NCBI GenBank assembly: GCA_905250075.1
Contig: CAJNOP010000002.1
Location: forward strand, 4,325,863 to 4,389,862
DNA length: 64,000 bases
Reading direction: 5' to 3'
Source: Rotaria sp. Silwood1
Taxonomy: Eukaryota; Rotifera; Eurotatoria; Philodinida; Philodinidae
Shown: piece after piece, positions 23,867-36,478 of the stretch
Numbering within the stretch: position 1 is the stretch's first letter
Layout: the number at the start of each line of letters is the position of its first letter
The notes under the pieces: model-generated
What the model saw: the letters and a program-made list of their open reading frames with translations, nothing else
Database searches by the model: none
What the model was told of the DNA's origin: nothing
Program-made: the position numbers and the translations under genes

Positions 23867-26432
23867 TAAATTACTTCACTAATATTATTTTTTGTCTTTA
23901 TTTGGCCTGTGTCGGATCTCACATCTATCTCTGTATGCATGTCGCCTCTAGCAATAAGATGCAATTGCTATACACACACAAAGATCTACCTGAATCTTTC
24001 TCTGTCGTCTATACAACTCTTACATATACATAATAAGCCCGGTGCTCTCTCAATTCTATCTATTTTTGTTTTTGATTTGTCTCTCTTATTGTCATAAACT
24101 TTGTACAAAATGACTTCTTTCATTCAGCTGAAAAAGAAAATCAGCGTGTATGCGTGTGCATGTGTGTTCGTAAATGTGTCATTTTTTTCCTAATCGTCGT
24201 TGTTGTTTCTGTTCCTTTTTTTTTTCCTCTTTTTCTTTTTTCTTTTTCTTGATTTCTTTCGTTTTGTTCGATTAATTCGAATTTGTTAGATTTGTATTCA
24301 CAATTGTGCAGCTTTCATTTCTCTAAAAAAAGCAAAATAAGATAATGAAAAGATTTCAAATTGTCACGACGATGTTGTCGTGTACATCAAATGTTTTGTT
24401 TTTGTTTTTCTTGTTTTTTTTTTTTTTAATTTATCTCGGCAACCTTAAAAATTGATTAATTGATAGTACAATGACTCTTACGATACAAAATGATCAGTTT
24501 TGACTGTGATGAATATTATGCCTTTTAGTATGTATATATCTTGTGAGTAATTATATATTCGAGTATCCAATTACTCTTAATGTTCTCTTGTCCTAGTTGT
24601 AAAACTATGGATTCAGGACATCATGATCATGTGTATCGTCTAGTGATATGCTACTTAAAAAGATAAGATCGTTTAAATAGAAATTATCATCGTAGAATAT
24701 ACTGTTCGGATTTGTGAAGATTATTGAATATATTAGATGTTTTCTAAAACTATTTCAATACATTGAGTTATGAGAAAAATTCGATAGTACTAATGGTGAC
24801 TTCGCGGATGTAATCTATCATTGAAGAGTCTAAAGCCGAAAAATAAATATAGATTATTATCTCTAATTATATTTCTGAATATCAATGAAGAATCTATTAT
24901 AAATCAGCTAGGTTTTAAATAATCTGCTCTATTGTTAGTCGTTATGTATATGTGTTTTAGCATAAGAAAACAAAAATTCAGAGAAAATTATACTATCTAA
25001 AATGAAGAGTAGTTTTATATAGTGGTTGTTGTCTTTTTTTTGGAAATGTTGTTTTAATGTATAAGCAATTCCAATAAAATGATGTATATTTTGACAATTT
25101 GAAACAAATTGAATTGATTGATGCTGAATGTTAACATTAAACGTTATTTGACAAATTTGGTTGGCCATCAAAAAAAAGACGGTAGAATCTATAATATGCT
25201 AAGTTACAGTAAACTAATCCACAAAGAACGAAGTAAATCTCATAGTTTCTTCTATGAAATATAGTAGATAAAATGGTAAAGAAACTTTTTTTCGAAACAT
25301 CTAATCATTATATAATATTTCTCTTGAAATGAAAATTTTATTACAATCAAGACTCAACCATGTATGATAATTATAGTTGACTATGTTGTTGTCATCAGAA
25401 AAATCATGATAAACTTTAGATTCAAAATTTTTAAAAATTTTTCAACATGCAACCAATGTAGTTTTTCAAACAATATTGAAAAAAAAAGTTCAATAGCAAT
25501 ACTTGATCAATAATCAAACAAACAAAGGAATAGAAATCACACTTAGAAGGAAACCATCGAAACTGATATCTGCCGTTTGAGCTTATATCAAACCAACAAC
25601 GACACCTTGATGAGACTAGCAGAAGTCTAAAAAGGTTCGTCTTTGTAAGCCGTTTCAAGTCGAGTTAGAATCATTTTAATGAACTTTTGACTCAGCTTTA
25701 AATGTAAAGAGAAGAATAAAAAAATTGAAATTCAACGAAAAATTTTGTCTATAGAATATTCTACAAGTTACAGCGGAAAAGAGTATTCTTTCGTTCGGAT
25801 ATCGAGTTTCCATAAAATAGACATTTGCCACAGGCATGACATATAAACCGAGTATAGTTGACAATTCAATATCTTGACAAAAGAACGTTCTCTTCAGCTG
25901 AAACTTTCAAGATATTCTATAAGTTATTAGACTTATCTTGGACAAAATTTGACATCGAAATCCTTCTTTTTGTTTTTTTGGTATATACGTATAACTAAAG
26001 CTGGCTCGAAATTTTAATAAAACGATCTTAAATCGGCTCCAAAAGCTTATGAGAATAATTCATTTCAGACCTTTGCTAGTCTCATTAAGACGTCCTTGTA
26101 GGTCTAATATAAAATCAAATGTTGAGTATCAATTCGGATAGTTCTCCCGTTAGCAAACAAACTAAAAATAATTTCATCAAAAAGTTTAACGGTTTAGTCT
26201 ATGACAGAAAGTAGCAGTTTTAGTAAACATCTAAGTAATATCGACGACAAAGATCGTTTATTAAAAGCTACGAAATATTTGTCAATTAATATGAAGTACA
26301 ATAAACGAATTTTTTTTTCAAATGATTAACAAAGAAAATTTAGATTAAATAAGAAGAGTAATCTTTAAGTTTCAAATGTTTCCTAAGAATAAAACAATAA
26401 TGTGAAGTAGAATAAATTATACAATTATCACA
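23867..26432. other. Intergenic region between converging genes
   Basis: The Q/N/S-rich gene ends at 23866 and the fucokinase gene ends at 26433 on the other strand, so both 3' UTRs lie here. The first about 550 bp carry T-rich and TG-rich low-complexity sequence. The part 25538-26110 is a diverged foldback repeat. No exon is recognisable. Confidence 0.55.
25538..26110. repeat. Diverged copy of the hairpin (foldback) element
   Basis: Blocks match the near-perfect hairpin at 46.4-47.0 kb in the same order: TGAGACTAGCAGAAG at about 25611, GTCGAGTTAGAATCATTTT and then ACTTTTGACTC, the GGAAAAGAGTATTCTTTCGTT block at the centre left, then AATATCTTGACAAAAGAACG and CAGCTGAAACTTTCAAGATATTC on the right arm, and CCTTTGCTAGTCTCATTAAGA near the right end. 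The arms are inverted to each other but heavily mutated, so this insertion is much older than the copy in TBC1D24. Confidence 0.7.
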
Positions 26433-29400
26433 TCACGAAAATGAAATAACTGGCCCATGTCGATCAATTTGAGCCGAAAAAAGAGATACATTGGGAATGT
26501 TTTCTTGATTTATTAATTCTCGACATTTTCGAGCATCATCTGATGTTTTAGCAAGAGCAGCAAGAAATCCACCACCACCAGCACCAGCCAATGTAACACC
26601 TAGAACATAAAAAATAAAGAAGATTGCAATAGAAAAAAACTAAGATTCTATTTACCATATATATATGGCGTTAGAAGATCAATTAATCGACGACATGTTT
26701 CTGGTTCAGAACCTGGTGCAACACGTAATTTTTGTGACCAATACATTGACATGCATTCACCCAACTTTAATAAATTTCCTAAATAATTCTATTTTATGAA
26801 AATATTCTTTTAATAAAAAGAAAAATATACAAACCTTGTTCAACAGCTTCAGCTGCTTGTATAGCATTTTCTTCAAGTTCATCAAATAATTGACTTATTG
26901 TACCTGAATACCAATTACGTAAAACTGATTGTAAAAGATTTCGTGCTAAACGTGTTTGACCTGTATAAACTAGTATTAATCGTTCATCGAAATCATCCCA
27001 AAATTTAGTATTATTATTATTAGTATCTTTAACATTAAGTTGACGCCAATTAACTTCAAGTGGTAATTGAGCATTAGATGTTCCTAATTTAAATGCTGGT
27101 AATAAACCTCCAATTTGATCTTGCCAACCACCACCTGTTGTCATCATTTGTTCAACAACCAAAACACCATCTAAATATTTATTTTTCTTTCATTGTAGAA
27201 ACTTTAAAAAAAAATATCCAGAGCCAACTTACGAATAATCATACTATCTGTAATATTTTCAATACTAATAAGATGCCATAATGCAAGTAAAATTGCTCCA
27301 GCTAATATTGAACTTGTTCCAAGACCTGAACCAACAGGTACATTTGACCATGCTTCAAGTATTAAACTATAACCAAATAAATTCTTTTTCAATTGTTCAT
27401 TTAATGTCATTTCTTGTGTTGCATTTATATCAATAATACCCGTAAAAATACAACATGTTTTTAATAATGCACACGGACGTTGTGGTTGATTATAATCTGT
27501 AAATTGTATTAATTGATGTAATTCATACGTCTTATCATCTTTTTCATGTTCACCTTTGAGAATAAATGTAACAAATGACACTGATGTTGATTCAACGAGA
27601 CGTGCACGAGCACCTATAGGTCGTTGTTCATTTATTGTAATAGCAACATTTAATACACTACCACCATGTTCATAACAAATTGGAGGTGTATCAGTCCATC
27701 CACCAGATAAATCAAGACGAACAGGACATTCTACTGTAACTTGTCGATGTTTTGGCTGTGATAAAATTGATTTATTAGTATTATCAATAGAACATTTCGA
27801 TCGACAAGTTAACACACCTTGTTTAATCAATGTTTGTGTGGCGCCTAAAATTGATTTTAACAACTATTAGACAGATTATCTACGTAATACGACACTTCGA
27901 TGATCACGTTTTTGAAATTCTTTTTTGAGTGAGACAGATCTGAATGGGATACTTAGGTACCGTTTGTTGCACTAGTTACGAAATTGACATTCGTTCTTTT
28001 AAAAAATTGTGTTTTTGTATCGAAAAACCATACTTTAAACTTTTTGAAAATTGTATTTCTTAATCAAGAAGTTTTTCCAAAAAATGTTAAGTTATATATC
28101 ATCAGATGCAATATTTTATTCTCTACAAAATCGCCTATTTATTTTTGATTCTCGTCACTAAAGACAACTTGTTTATTTCTATACAGTCTCCAACTTACTG
28201 TAGGTGTAATGAGCTCTCATTTTGATGTAACAACTTGGTTCTTGTGCAGAACAACTAGATATCCAGAAAAGATCAATATTTATGACAATTAAATATTTCT
28301 GAACACGTTAAGTGTTTCTAAATTGATCGACAAAGAGCTACGTAATAGCTTTACGTGTGATTTTTTTTTTGCATTTTTAATCAGAGCAAAAATAGTTTTT
28401 GAGAAAATCTTTTTTTACCGCTTAAAAACCCGCTATTTGGAGAAATACCGTTTGAAAGAAATTTGAGTTTTATTAGTGGCACTAGAGAAAAAGGATCTTT
28501 TCATGTAACAACGTTACACGATGATAAAACTTTTCTAGAAGGTTGAGACTGCAGCCAAAATAGAAGGGTAATCCTCATAGCATAAATGAAATGTAATAAG
28601 CTGCATTGTTACATTTGAAGAAGTCGCATAATAACATCTGTGAGATAAAAATATGAAAAATAATACGATTTAACAATAATTTATGTTTTTGATGATAAAA
28701 ATGTTTTCAGTGGAATTTATTAGTGTATGTCAAAAGTAGCCAAAAAAATCTATATTTTAATTGGTACGAAACAGATACTTTAAGAGCTTAGTCATGTGCT
28801 AGAAAACAAAAGATCTTTTTTTTTTTCTATAACAAAACTCAACACTCAGCTATTATTATGTTTTGTAATAACAATTTTGCAGTAGATGTTGATTTCATGT
28901 CCGTCTCTATGATGATTCATGGGGAGAGAAGAGATAAGAAATTTTTTTTTATTTCAGTGTTCTATCTAGATTTTATCTTTCGAAAGGGCGATTTAGAATT
29001 TCGGGAGGGCGAATATTTATATGTGGAAATACAAACTAATATCACGTGGTATGATAATCAAAAACCCGAGAGGGTCAGCCACACCTTCAGAGGGGGCAGC
29101 ACCTCGTAGCTGGAAACGACATTGTTTAATTTATACTTTAACATTTCTTCTGAAACATACTTCTCAATATGATAAATTTAAAATAAACCTAGTTTACCAT
29201 CATAATGACGAGCAGCTCGTATTAAAAGATCAGATCTATCCATCCATAATTGCCTTTGTTTAATTAAATGTTGAATACTTAAGAGATATTTTCCTTCTTC
29301 GAACATTGATAATGCATATTGCCATTCACGATTAAGATACGGTCCAGAACGAACACCAGCACGATCTCCACCAGCTAATTCAGCTAATGTATTAGCAATA

Positions 29401-32400
29401 GCTGAAAAAAGGCAAGATAATGTTTGTAATTTATTATAATTAGTTAAACATGCACGATCAAATGCATCAAGTATTTCTTTACTATGTCCATCAGCAATAG
29501 TTTGTTTTAATAATGCTAAATAGGAATCATCAACTTTTTGTTTGCTACCATGAAGAAATAATAAATCAAGAATTTTTAGTCGAGATATTCTATGAAATAA
29601 ATCTTGACGACGAATTATTTCTTTATAAAGATCAGCTCGAATTAATATATCATTAAGTGATAAACGCCATGATGATTTCCATTGTTGTCGTAATTCATTG
29701 GATGGATTAAAAAGCCAAAGTAAATCATCATTTAATGATGAAATATTATTAAAATGTAATACTGGATAAAGATGAGCATTTGCTAATGTTCTTTTTTCGG
29801 GATCATTCTAAAATATATATATATATATACAAGGCGTAAAAAATATAAAATTCGAATAAAACTTTCCTTTTCACTTTTTTTTAAAATACATTATTAGATA
29901 GAGCTCGACGAGTTGAATAAGAATCTGTATTTTATTATTTCTTTTTGAAAGTATTTTGACGAAAAAAATCGAGTTTTTTCGCTAGTCCTGAATGGTCCGT
30001 TTTTTTTTCAAAAAGCACGTTTTTCATATTAGAAAACTAATATATTTTCTCGATCCTAAAAAGTTTTCTATTTCATATGTATTATAAAACTAATTTGTTT
30101 AAACTCAACTTGAAAAATGAATCTATGGGACTAATTTTTGGTCCTATTCGAGTATGCTATCATCATAAAATAAACGGTAAATCACATTTCAACCTGTCAG
30201 TAACTTTTATCACAAAGTTGTCTAGTTTTTTTCTATCTCATAATATATCTAATTTTTATATACCATTAGAACTGGCAGCTATTGCACTTCAAAATTATGG
30301 CTTTAATTTTTCAAAGTATTACTGGTTTTGGAGAAAAAAGTTTTTCAACCTTGGCATAGAATCCCTAAAGCATAGAATACTCCCAATAATGCAAGGTTTT
30401 CTTCACGAAAAATTGCTAATTATCATGTTAAAAATGGTAGATTTGGAATCAGTATGAAAAACGGAATCGATCAAAGTACATTTTGAAAACGTTCACTTGA
30501 GTTTAGTTTTTTCATAAAAATGATTGAGTTTTGCCTGGGATCAAAAATCGTCAAAAAATCAAAGTCTTCGGATATGAAAGGAAATCATTCTATTTGACTA
30601 CGACTTTCGTGCTGAATCCGAATTCGCCATTTTTATTTTAAAAAAATGCCGAGTTTCAGTGAAGAAAACCTCCTATTACTAGTGATGTTCTACGTTTGAG
30701 GGATCTTGTGCAAGCGTTGAATGAGGTTTTGCTCTATAATATTACATATTTTGGAAAACCAAAACTATACTGCTGAAGTGAATGTCTGGTGATTCCAATA
30801 GTGTATAATAAGTTAGATATATCATGACATACAAAAAACTAAATAGCTTTGCAAAAAAAAAAAACTGTCACCAATAGCTAGAAATGTTAGTTGGTGCTGA
30901 TTTCATGATGATAGCAAAGTTGAATAATACTAAGAATCAGTCTCATAGATTTAGATCTTCATATCGAGTCTAAATCTATCCAGTTTAGACTATCAAAAGA
31001 AATAATAAAATAAATATTCTTACTCAACTTGTCGAACTCTATCTAACCATGTATAAAAAAAATTGCTGCTCGAAGTTTTGAACTTTTTTTTGCATCTTAT
31101 ATAATTAAACAGTCGATAAAAAATATAAAACTTTTATTGTTACCTGTAAATCTGGCCATAAATCCCAAATATCAATACCAGTTTGTCTTTGAAATTGATT
31201 CCATGACATATTTAATATAGTAAAATTTTTATCCGTAAATACTCGATTCACATCATCATGAATTCCAATCATTGTATAAACATCTAATTGATTATTTGAT
31301 GTGTCACTTGTTCTTTGTAATGATAATATAATACGTTGAATAATAACATCAGATGGAAGTGTTAAATGAAAATCCTCAATAATAAATATAAATAAAATAG
31401 ATAAAGAACAAAAGTTTGTTTTTTTTTTTACTTCTTTAGAGAAATCAACTGATAGAATACAACAATTATCTCCTAGTGTAACACGATTTCCAACAATAGA
31501 ATTATGTATTGATATATTTTCACCTAAATTACATTCATTATAAACAATACTATTTATAATTGATAAATTTTGTGTTTGTATTTGTTTGTTATCAATAATT
31601 GAATGTTGAATTGATGACCATTGAATATCTTCACGTTGAGAATGAATATTATATTTATTTAAATAAGGCCATTGTGTATCGATGTATTGAAAATGGCAGC
31701 TATTCGGAAGAATACCTAAGTCATTCAGTATAAAAAGATAAGAAATTTTTTTATTAAAAAAGATATTTTACCACATGTAAATTTTGTTTTTCCATTTAAT
31801 TGATTCCATAGAAAAATTTCTGATTGTTTTATTAAATCATTTGTATAATTTCGATAATGTGATGATAAATATTCATCGAATGAAATATCAGTACAAGCAG
31901 CAAGTAGAAAATCAAAATAGAGTGATAGCTGAAAAAAAAAAACATAAAACATTCTAATACAAAAGCAAACAAAAATTATTTTTTATAATTTTTTTTACTT
32001 TACTCGGTTGTGATCCACTATCAATACCTTCGTAAGTACAACTATCAAGCGGTGGACTAGCATGAAAATCTAAATAAAAACAAGCACTTTTTCAATGCAT
32101 GTTTTGAATTATAAATTATCTTACTCAATAATTTTTCAGCAAAACTAACCGAGAAAAAAACAATACTACAAATCTAAATATGACAAAAATAATATATGAT
32201 ATTAATGAAGAAGATTAAATAACTCTTAATAAATATTTTAATTTGAGGAAATGATGTTAAAAAACTTTTTTTCTATTATAACATTCTATATTGAAGAAAA
32301 AAAACTATTCTTAGTAGTAAAGTTTTCGACAGATTTCTTCAATCGATCTTGAGTAAAGAGTTTTATATTTTGTCTTTATAAACAGAATAGATCCATACAA

Positions 32401-34440
32401 TTCTATGGTACTTTTTTAAGTGTTGATTGTTTGCTGTTACTATTGATCGACATTATTCCAGTGATTATTTATTTACAAATATTCTCTGTGTTTCATTTTA
32501 CTTTATTATCGTTTAAATAAACTAATTTGTTATGAATATCGAATGTGAGTAAAGTTTTGCAATATCTTCTGTTTTTGTATCTAACTCTGATTGATATCTA
32601 AGGTTCTTTTTAATCAAATCAATATTAGATAAAATGGATTGCTTCAAGTACTTTAAAAATCCAAAACATTCATCACTCCATCAATACTTTCAACGAGATC
32701 GGCACTAATTTCTCTTCAACGTATTTTTCATCATCATTATCATTTAAAGCCAAATTCTAATTATATTATTTTGTTAAGTCTTATTCTTTTTTACTATTTT
32801 TTTCAACAGTTGAAGAAGTTTTTTTTTTCGAACAATTTGTGCATCGAGCTCACTAATTTTAGACTATATATTCGAGAGTGACAGAACAAAAAACAACGTT
32901 TTATTTCAGGACGAGGCATCCAGATCAACTGACACAATCATTTTCTTCGCATGTATTTTAGATGAAGATGAGTAATAATCCTCATGTTTTGAAGGCCAAC
33001 CCATGGTCTCTGATTGGTTATAAACGTTATAGCCAAAATGAATAAACAATAACCATCACAATCCAAATTCGACAATTTCCGACTTTCGTTTATTTTTCCT
33101 TGTAGAAAATAACAACACAATAATACACGTGTTTAGTGTTGAATGTCTATTCAAATTTCGAATGAATATAGATATAAAGATTTGATCTTATGACCTAAGT
33201 AGAACATTCAATGGGGCATCTCAGAATTAAATGGAAAACAAAAATTGTTGCAAAACTTTCCTCACATCCAGTATTTTTTAATATTCTTTTACTATGCTTA
33301 AGGTGACAAATATAATTTCGTTTTGTTTTTCGAATTCTACCTACAGTTGGCACTTTGTGATCATTGTTTGTATGTTTATTTAATTCATCAATCGAGGCAC
33401 GATATAAAATATTTGTAACAATATTCTAGAAAATAAGAAAACAGAAGAAAATCTAGGTAGAAAGAAGACTCTTTTGTTCTATTACTTTTTCTTTATTAAT
33501 AATGTAAACACCATGCCCGGCGGCATATTGAACATCTTCTAACGTTGCTAATGCATGAATGTCACTATCAAATGGAACTTCAATACCTTGAAATGTACGA
33601 AACAAAGGTCATAACAGATAAATATATCAATCATTTGAAATATACCATTTTTCGGCAATGTTACAAATGCATCAGTACTACTAATCCAAACACCATAAGG
33701 CAATTTGCTTGAAGCAATCTAGATATTTTGTTTTATTTTATTTTTTTCTAGGGTGATAGATAATTGAAAAGTCTTACAAGATTATTAAAATCATGTATAA
33801 GTAAATCTAAATTGGTTAAAAGCCATGGACGATTCGGTCCAAAACGAGCAGGTAATGTTGCTAATGAACGATGACACGCATCATATGGAAATATACGACC
33901 CTTTAAATAATTAAATATAAGTGATATTATTTCTAAAAACAATTTAAATTTACTGTATGAAGAATTAATATATGTGCGGAATGTAAGACACTTGTATTGA
34001 TAAGCTAATAAAATAAATATTCCATATATTTTTCAAAAATAATTGTTAACTAACAGAGTAGCCAGCCTTAGCACTCAAGATTTCTGTAGCAACTAAGAGT
34101 GCATTCAATGTTGCTCCACCACTGCCGAGTTTTTCTTGTGGATCATTCACAGTAAGTATAATAGTTGATTTATCGATTAATCCATAACGTTGTCGTTGTC
34201 GTAGAACTAAAACAAAACAAACTTATTTATCAAAATGTATACATATTGGAAGTATACAGACTAAAATCAAATGCATAAGCACTTTCTTGATCTGATGCTG
34301 TGACTACAATTACTGTCCAGTTTATATGTCGAGCGTTTTCATTCAATGACAATGGTATCTAGAAGATACATGTTAAATGAAACAGATGTTCCAAAAAAAA
34401 AACAAACCTGTTCTCCAACGATCACACTTTCACTAGACAT
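26433..34440 (-). CDS. FCSK: L-fucokinase (fucose salvage pathway)
   Basis: Phosphorylates L-fucose to fucose-1-phosphate in the cytosol, the first step of GDP-fucose salvage. Eighteen exons: 34408-34440, 34262-34358, 34055-34206, 33954-34004, 33778-33900, 33646-33718, 33486-33586, 33345-33425, 32125-32173, 31999-32069, 31772-31928, 31432-31715, 31144-31374, 29198-29807, 27233-27844, 26835-27170, 26656-26778 and 26433-26599. All phases fit, giving 1116 residues (human about 1084). The N-terminal fucokinase domain shows [27 protein letters not shown] and [16 protein letters not shown]. The C-terminal GHMP kinase half shows [20 protein letters not shown], the ATP loop [28 protein letters not shown] and the final [10 protein letters not shown]. 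Three introns exceed 1.1 kb: 27845-29197, 29808-31143 (carrying a TIR element) and 32174-33344. The ATG sits directly behind an acceptor (TTTCAG). No broken motif is visible. Confidence 0.95.
28980..29125. repeat. G-rich patch in a fucokinase intron, possible transposon end
   Basis: Within intron 27845-29197 a stretch with GAAAGGGCGATTT, TCGGGAGGGCGAAT and AGAGGGGGCAGCACCTCG differs strongly in composition from the AT-rich surroundings. It looks like the remnant of an inserted element, but I found no paired terminal repeat. Confidence 0.3.
29894..31048. mobile_element. ~1.15-kb TIR element in a fucokinase intron
   Basis: Terminal inverted repeats of about 55 bp pair 29889-29945 with about 30995-31052. 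Both read GATAGAG, CTCGAC or TTCGAC, AGTTGA, TAAGAAT and TTTTATTATTTC inward from the ends. TA lies at both outer edges and could be a 2-bp target duplication (Tc1/mariner type). No transposase frame is evident (plus 30077-30457 has no recognisable domain), so it is non-autonomous. It fills most of the intron 29808-31143. Confidence 0.6.
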
Positions 34441-34465
34441 CTGAAACAAAGAATATTAAGTCATT
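34441..34465 (-). other. Acceptor-like site abutting the FCSK start codon
   Basis: On the minus strand the sequence ATATTCTTTGTTTCAG ends exactly before the ATG. It is either the end of a 5' UTR intron or a spliced-leader trans-splice site. Confidence 0.5.
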
Positions 34466-35773
34466 TGATTATTTACACCGTTTTTTCAATATCAATTTAC
34501 ATTGTTCAATACATAGAATATACTGTTCCACAAAAAGTAACATAATCCGATAAATTATTCACGTTTATTAAAAAAAAAAAAAACTTTTATCTGAATTAGC
34601 GATATGTCATTTATTTATTTTTCTTAAAGATTATTTTACATGACGACATATCTTTGACATATTAAAAATAAAAGATAGACTTCAATGAATTTACAATGTT
34701 CATACTGGTTTTATTGTACAAGTAAAATTTTTTAAATGTTCATTTTATGTTTCTTGTTCTATTACAAACATATTTCAAGAGTTCAATACTTTAATTTATA
34801 TATGTTTATATTTTAATAGTAATATTCAACTTAGTAGAAATATTCATAAGCTTATAGTTTAAACAAAATCTAAAAAATTTGTTTTGTTTTTTAAACTAAA
34901 CAAAGTCTTTTTTATCAATGTTTGTCTTTGTTTAAAGTTGATATGAAAAAAATAAGATACGAAAAACAAATATCATTTACACAATTCAAGTAGGTAAGAT
35001 CACGTTACATATATTATCTAAAGATAAGAGAAGAAAATTATGTATTAACATATATGACGATTATTGCGTTATGTATACAGTAGTTTCGTTGCTTATGACA
35101 ACAAATTCTTCAAAACATTTAATTAATTAATTATATTCTATCATCATATTTAGTGAAAGAGTATTGTTTCCGTTAATCAGCCACATGCATAATTATCATT
35201 CAGATTTTCCATAAATAAGTTTTATGAATTGAAAAGGTAGTCATTGGCACTACCTTATATTGTGAAAATATATCTTACTAAATGTTTTTTTTTTTAGTAA
35301 TGACATTCGTGCAAAGCAAAAAATTAATTATACAGAAAGTTAATTAGTCTTATTTAAATATATACAATTTTCATGTCATTCAAGCCAACCCACCTAATTA
35401 AATAGCCATATTTTAAAGTATATAGTGAAAAATAACAATGTATCTATCACTAAGTTTTAAATCATAACTTAATAAAAATTATTTTATTGTCTATTTAAAT
35501 ATATTTTTTTAAAGTATATTTTTATGATCTAAAGCAATGTTTTCTAGAACAAGCGTTACCCGATCATTGATTTGATACACAAAAAAATTTCAGTAAATTC
35601 AATATTCATTGAAATGAAGTTTGTCGATGAGAAAATTTTCAATATATATAAATTCATTATCTTTTATGCTTTTTTTTCTAAAAAAAACGTACAGCTGTTA
35701 AACCTACATTATAAAAAACACTTGAAATCGCAATAATCATGCTACAATGATGCAATACTACTACAAAATATTC

Positions 35774-35818
35774 CTTCCTTTCTCTCTCTCTCTCTCTCTT
35801 TCTCTCTCTTTTTCTCTG
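35774..35818. repeat. (CT)n-rich microsatellite
   Basis: Pyrimidine dinucleotide runs between the CIC-like and fucokinase genes; a matching GA-rich run lies at about 35928-35946, so the two could pair. Confidence 0.8.
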
Positions 35819-36478
35819 TTTGATTAACTGAAGTTCATAGGATAAACTAAAGAAAAAAACAAGAAAACATCTTGTGTTTATAACACTTGTAATATCTAAA
35901 CTATGCATAAAATCAAAAAGATAAATAGAGAGAGAGAGAGAGAGAAAAGAAGAACCGGATAAACAAAATTAAAAAAAAGAGAACAGGATGTTTCACCAAA
36001 CCAGATGATAACATCAGATAATAGTAATTTTGTGAGATCAACAGTGGCACGTTCAACTTTATCAGAAAGAAAACAAACTCGACACATCTCTTGAAGAAAC
36101 AAATACGAAAAGAAAATAGTATTTGAATAATAAAAAAAAGACACAAATGAAAGTGCAAAATAGGCCTCGATCACATCAAGGTTTCCGTCTTTTTTGCTAA
36201 CCACTAAGCAGGTAAACATACACACCGTGATTTGATCCGACTTGACTAGCTCATCACAAGTTTCAAATAAACAAGAGGACACAAGCAAAAGGGAAGAAGA
36301 CAAAAAAAATTGATTGTATCGAAAACAGACGAAGGATGAACAGAAAGAGAAAAGAATCATGGAAAGAAAACGAAAAATAAAACGATCAACTGTTCTGTTT
36401 TATCAAAAAAAAAAAAAAAAAAACTTTTTTTTAAAAATGTTTTAATAACAGTAACAGCTGTAGGACACAACATTAATA

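Larger units (their letters stand above)
34441..36478. other. Intergenic region between CIC-like and fucokinase genes
   Basis: Both neighbours lie on the minus strand, so this holds the 3' flank of the CIC-like gene and the promoter of fucokinase. CT-runs at about 35780-35818 and GA-runs at about 35928-35946 are present. I looked specifically for a capicua HMG-box exon on the minus strand and found none. The minus frame 35896-36360 is S/F/L-rich without a domain. Confidence 0.55.

Noticed and set aside
23571..23964. Minus and alternative-frame readings of the poly-Q/poly-N regions (poly-Cys, poly-Val, poly-His frames)
   Set aside because: They are shadows of trinucleotide repeats in the well-supported plus-strand gene.
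30077..30457. 126-codon plus-strand frame in a fucokinase intron as a transposase
   Set aside because: No transposase motif (DDE/D, helix-turn-helix) is visible; it lies within a non-autonomous TIR element.
35896..36360. 154-codon minus frame as the missing capicua HMG-box exon
   Set aside because: It is rich in S, F, C and L and shows none of the HMG-box hallmarks such as PMNAFM or the conserved Trp/Lys pattern.
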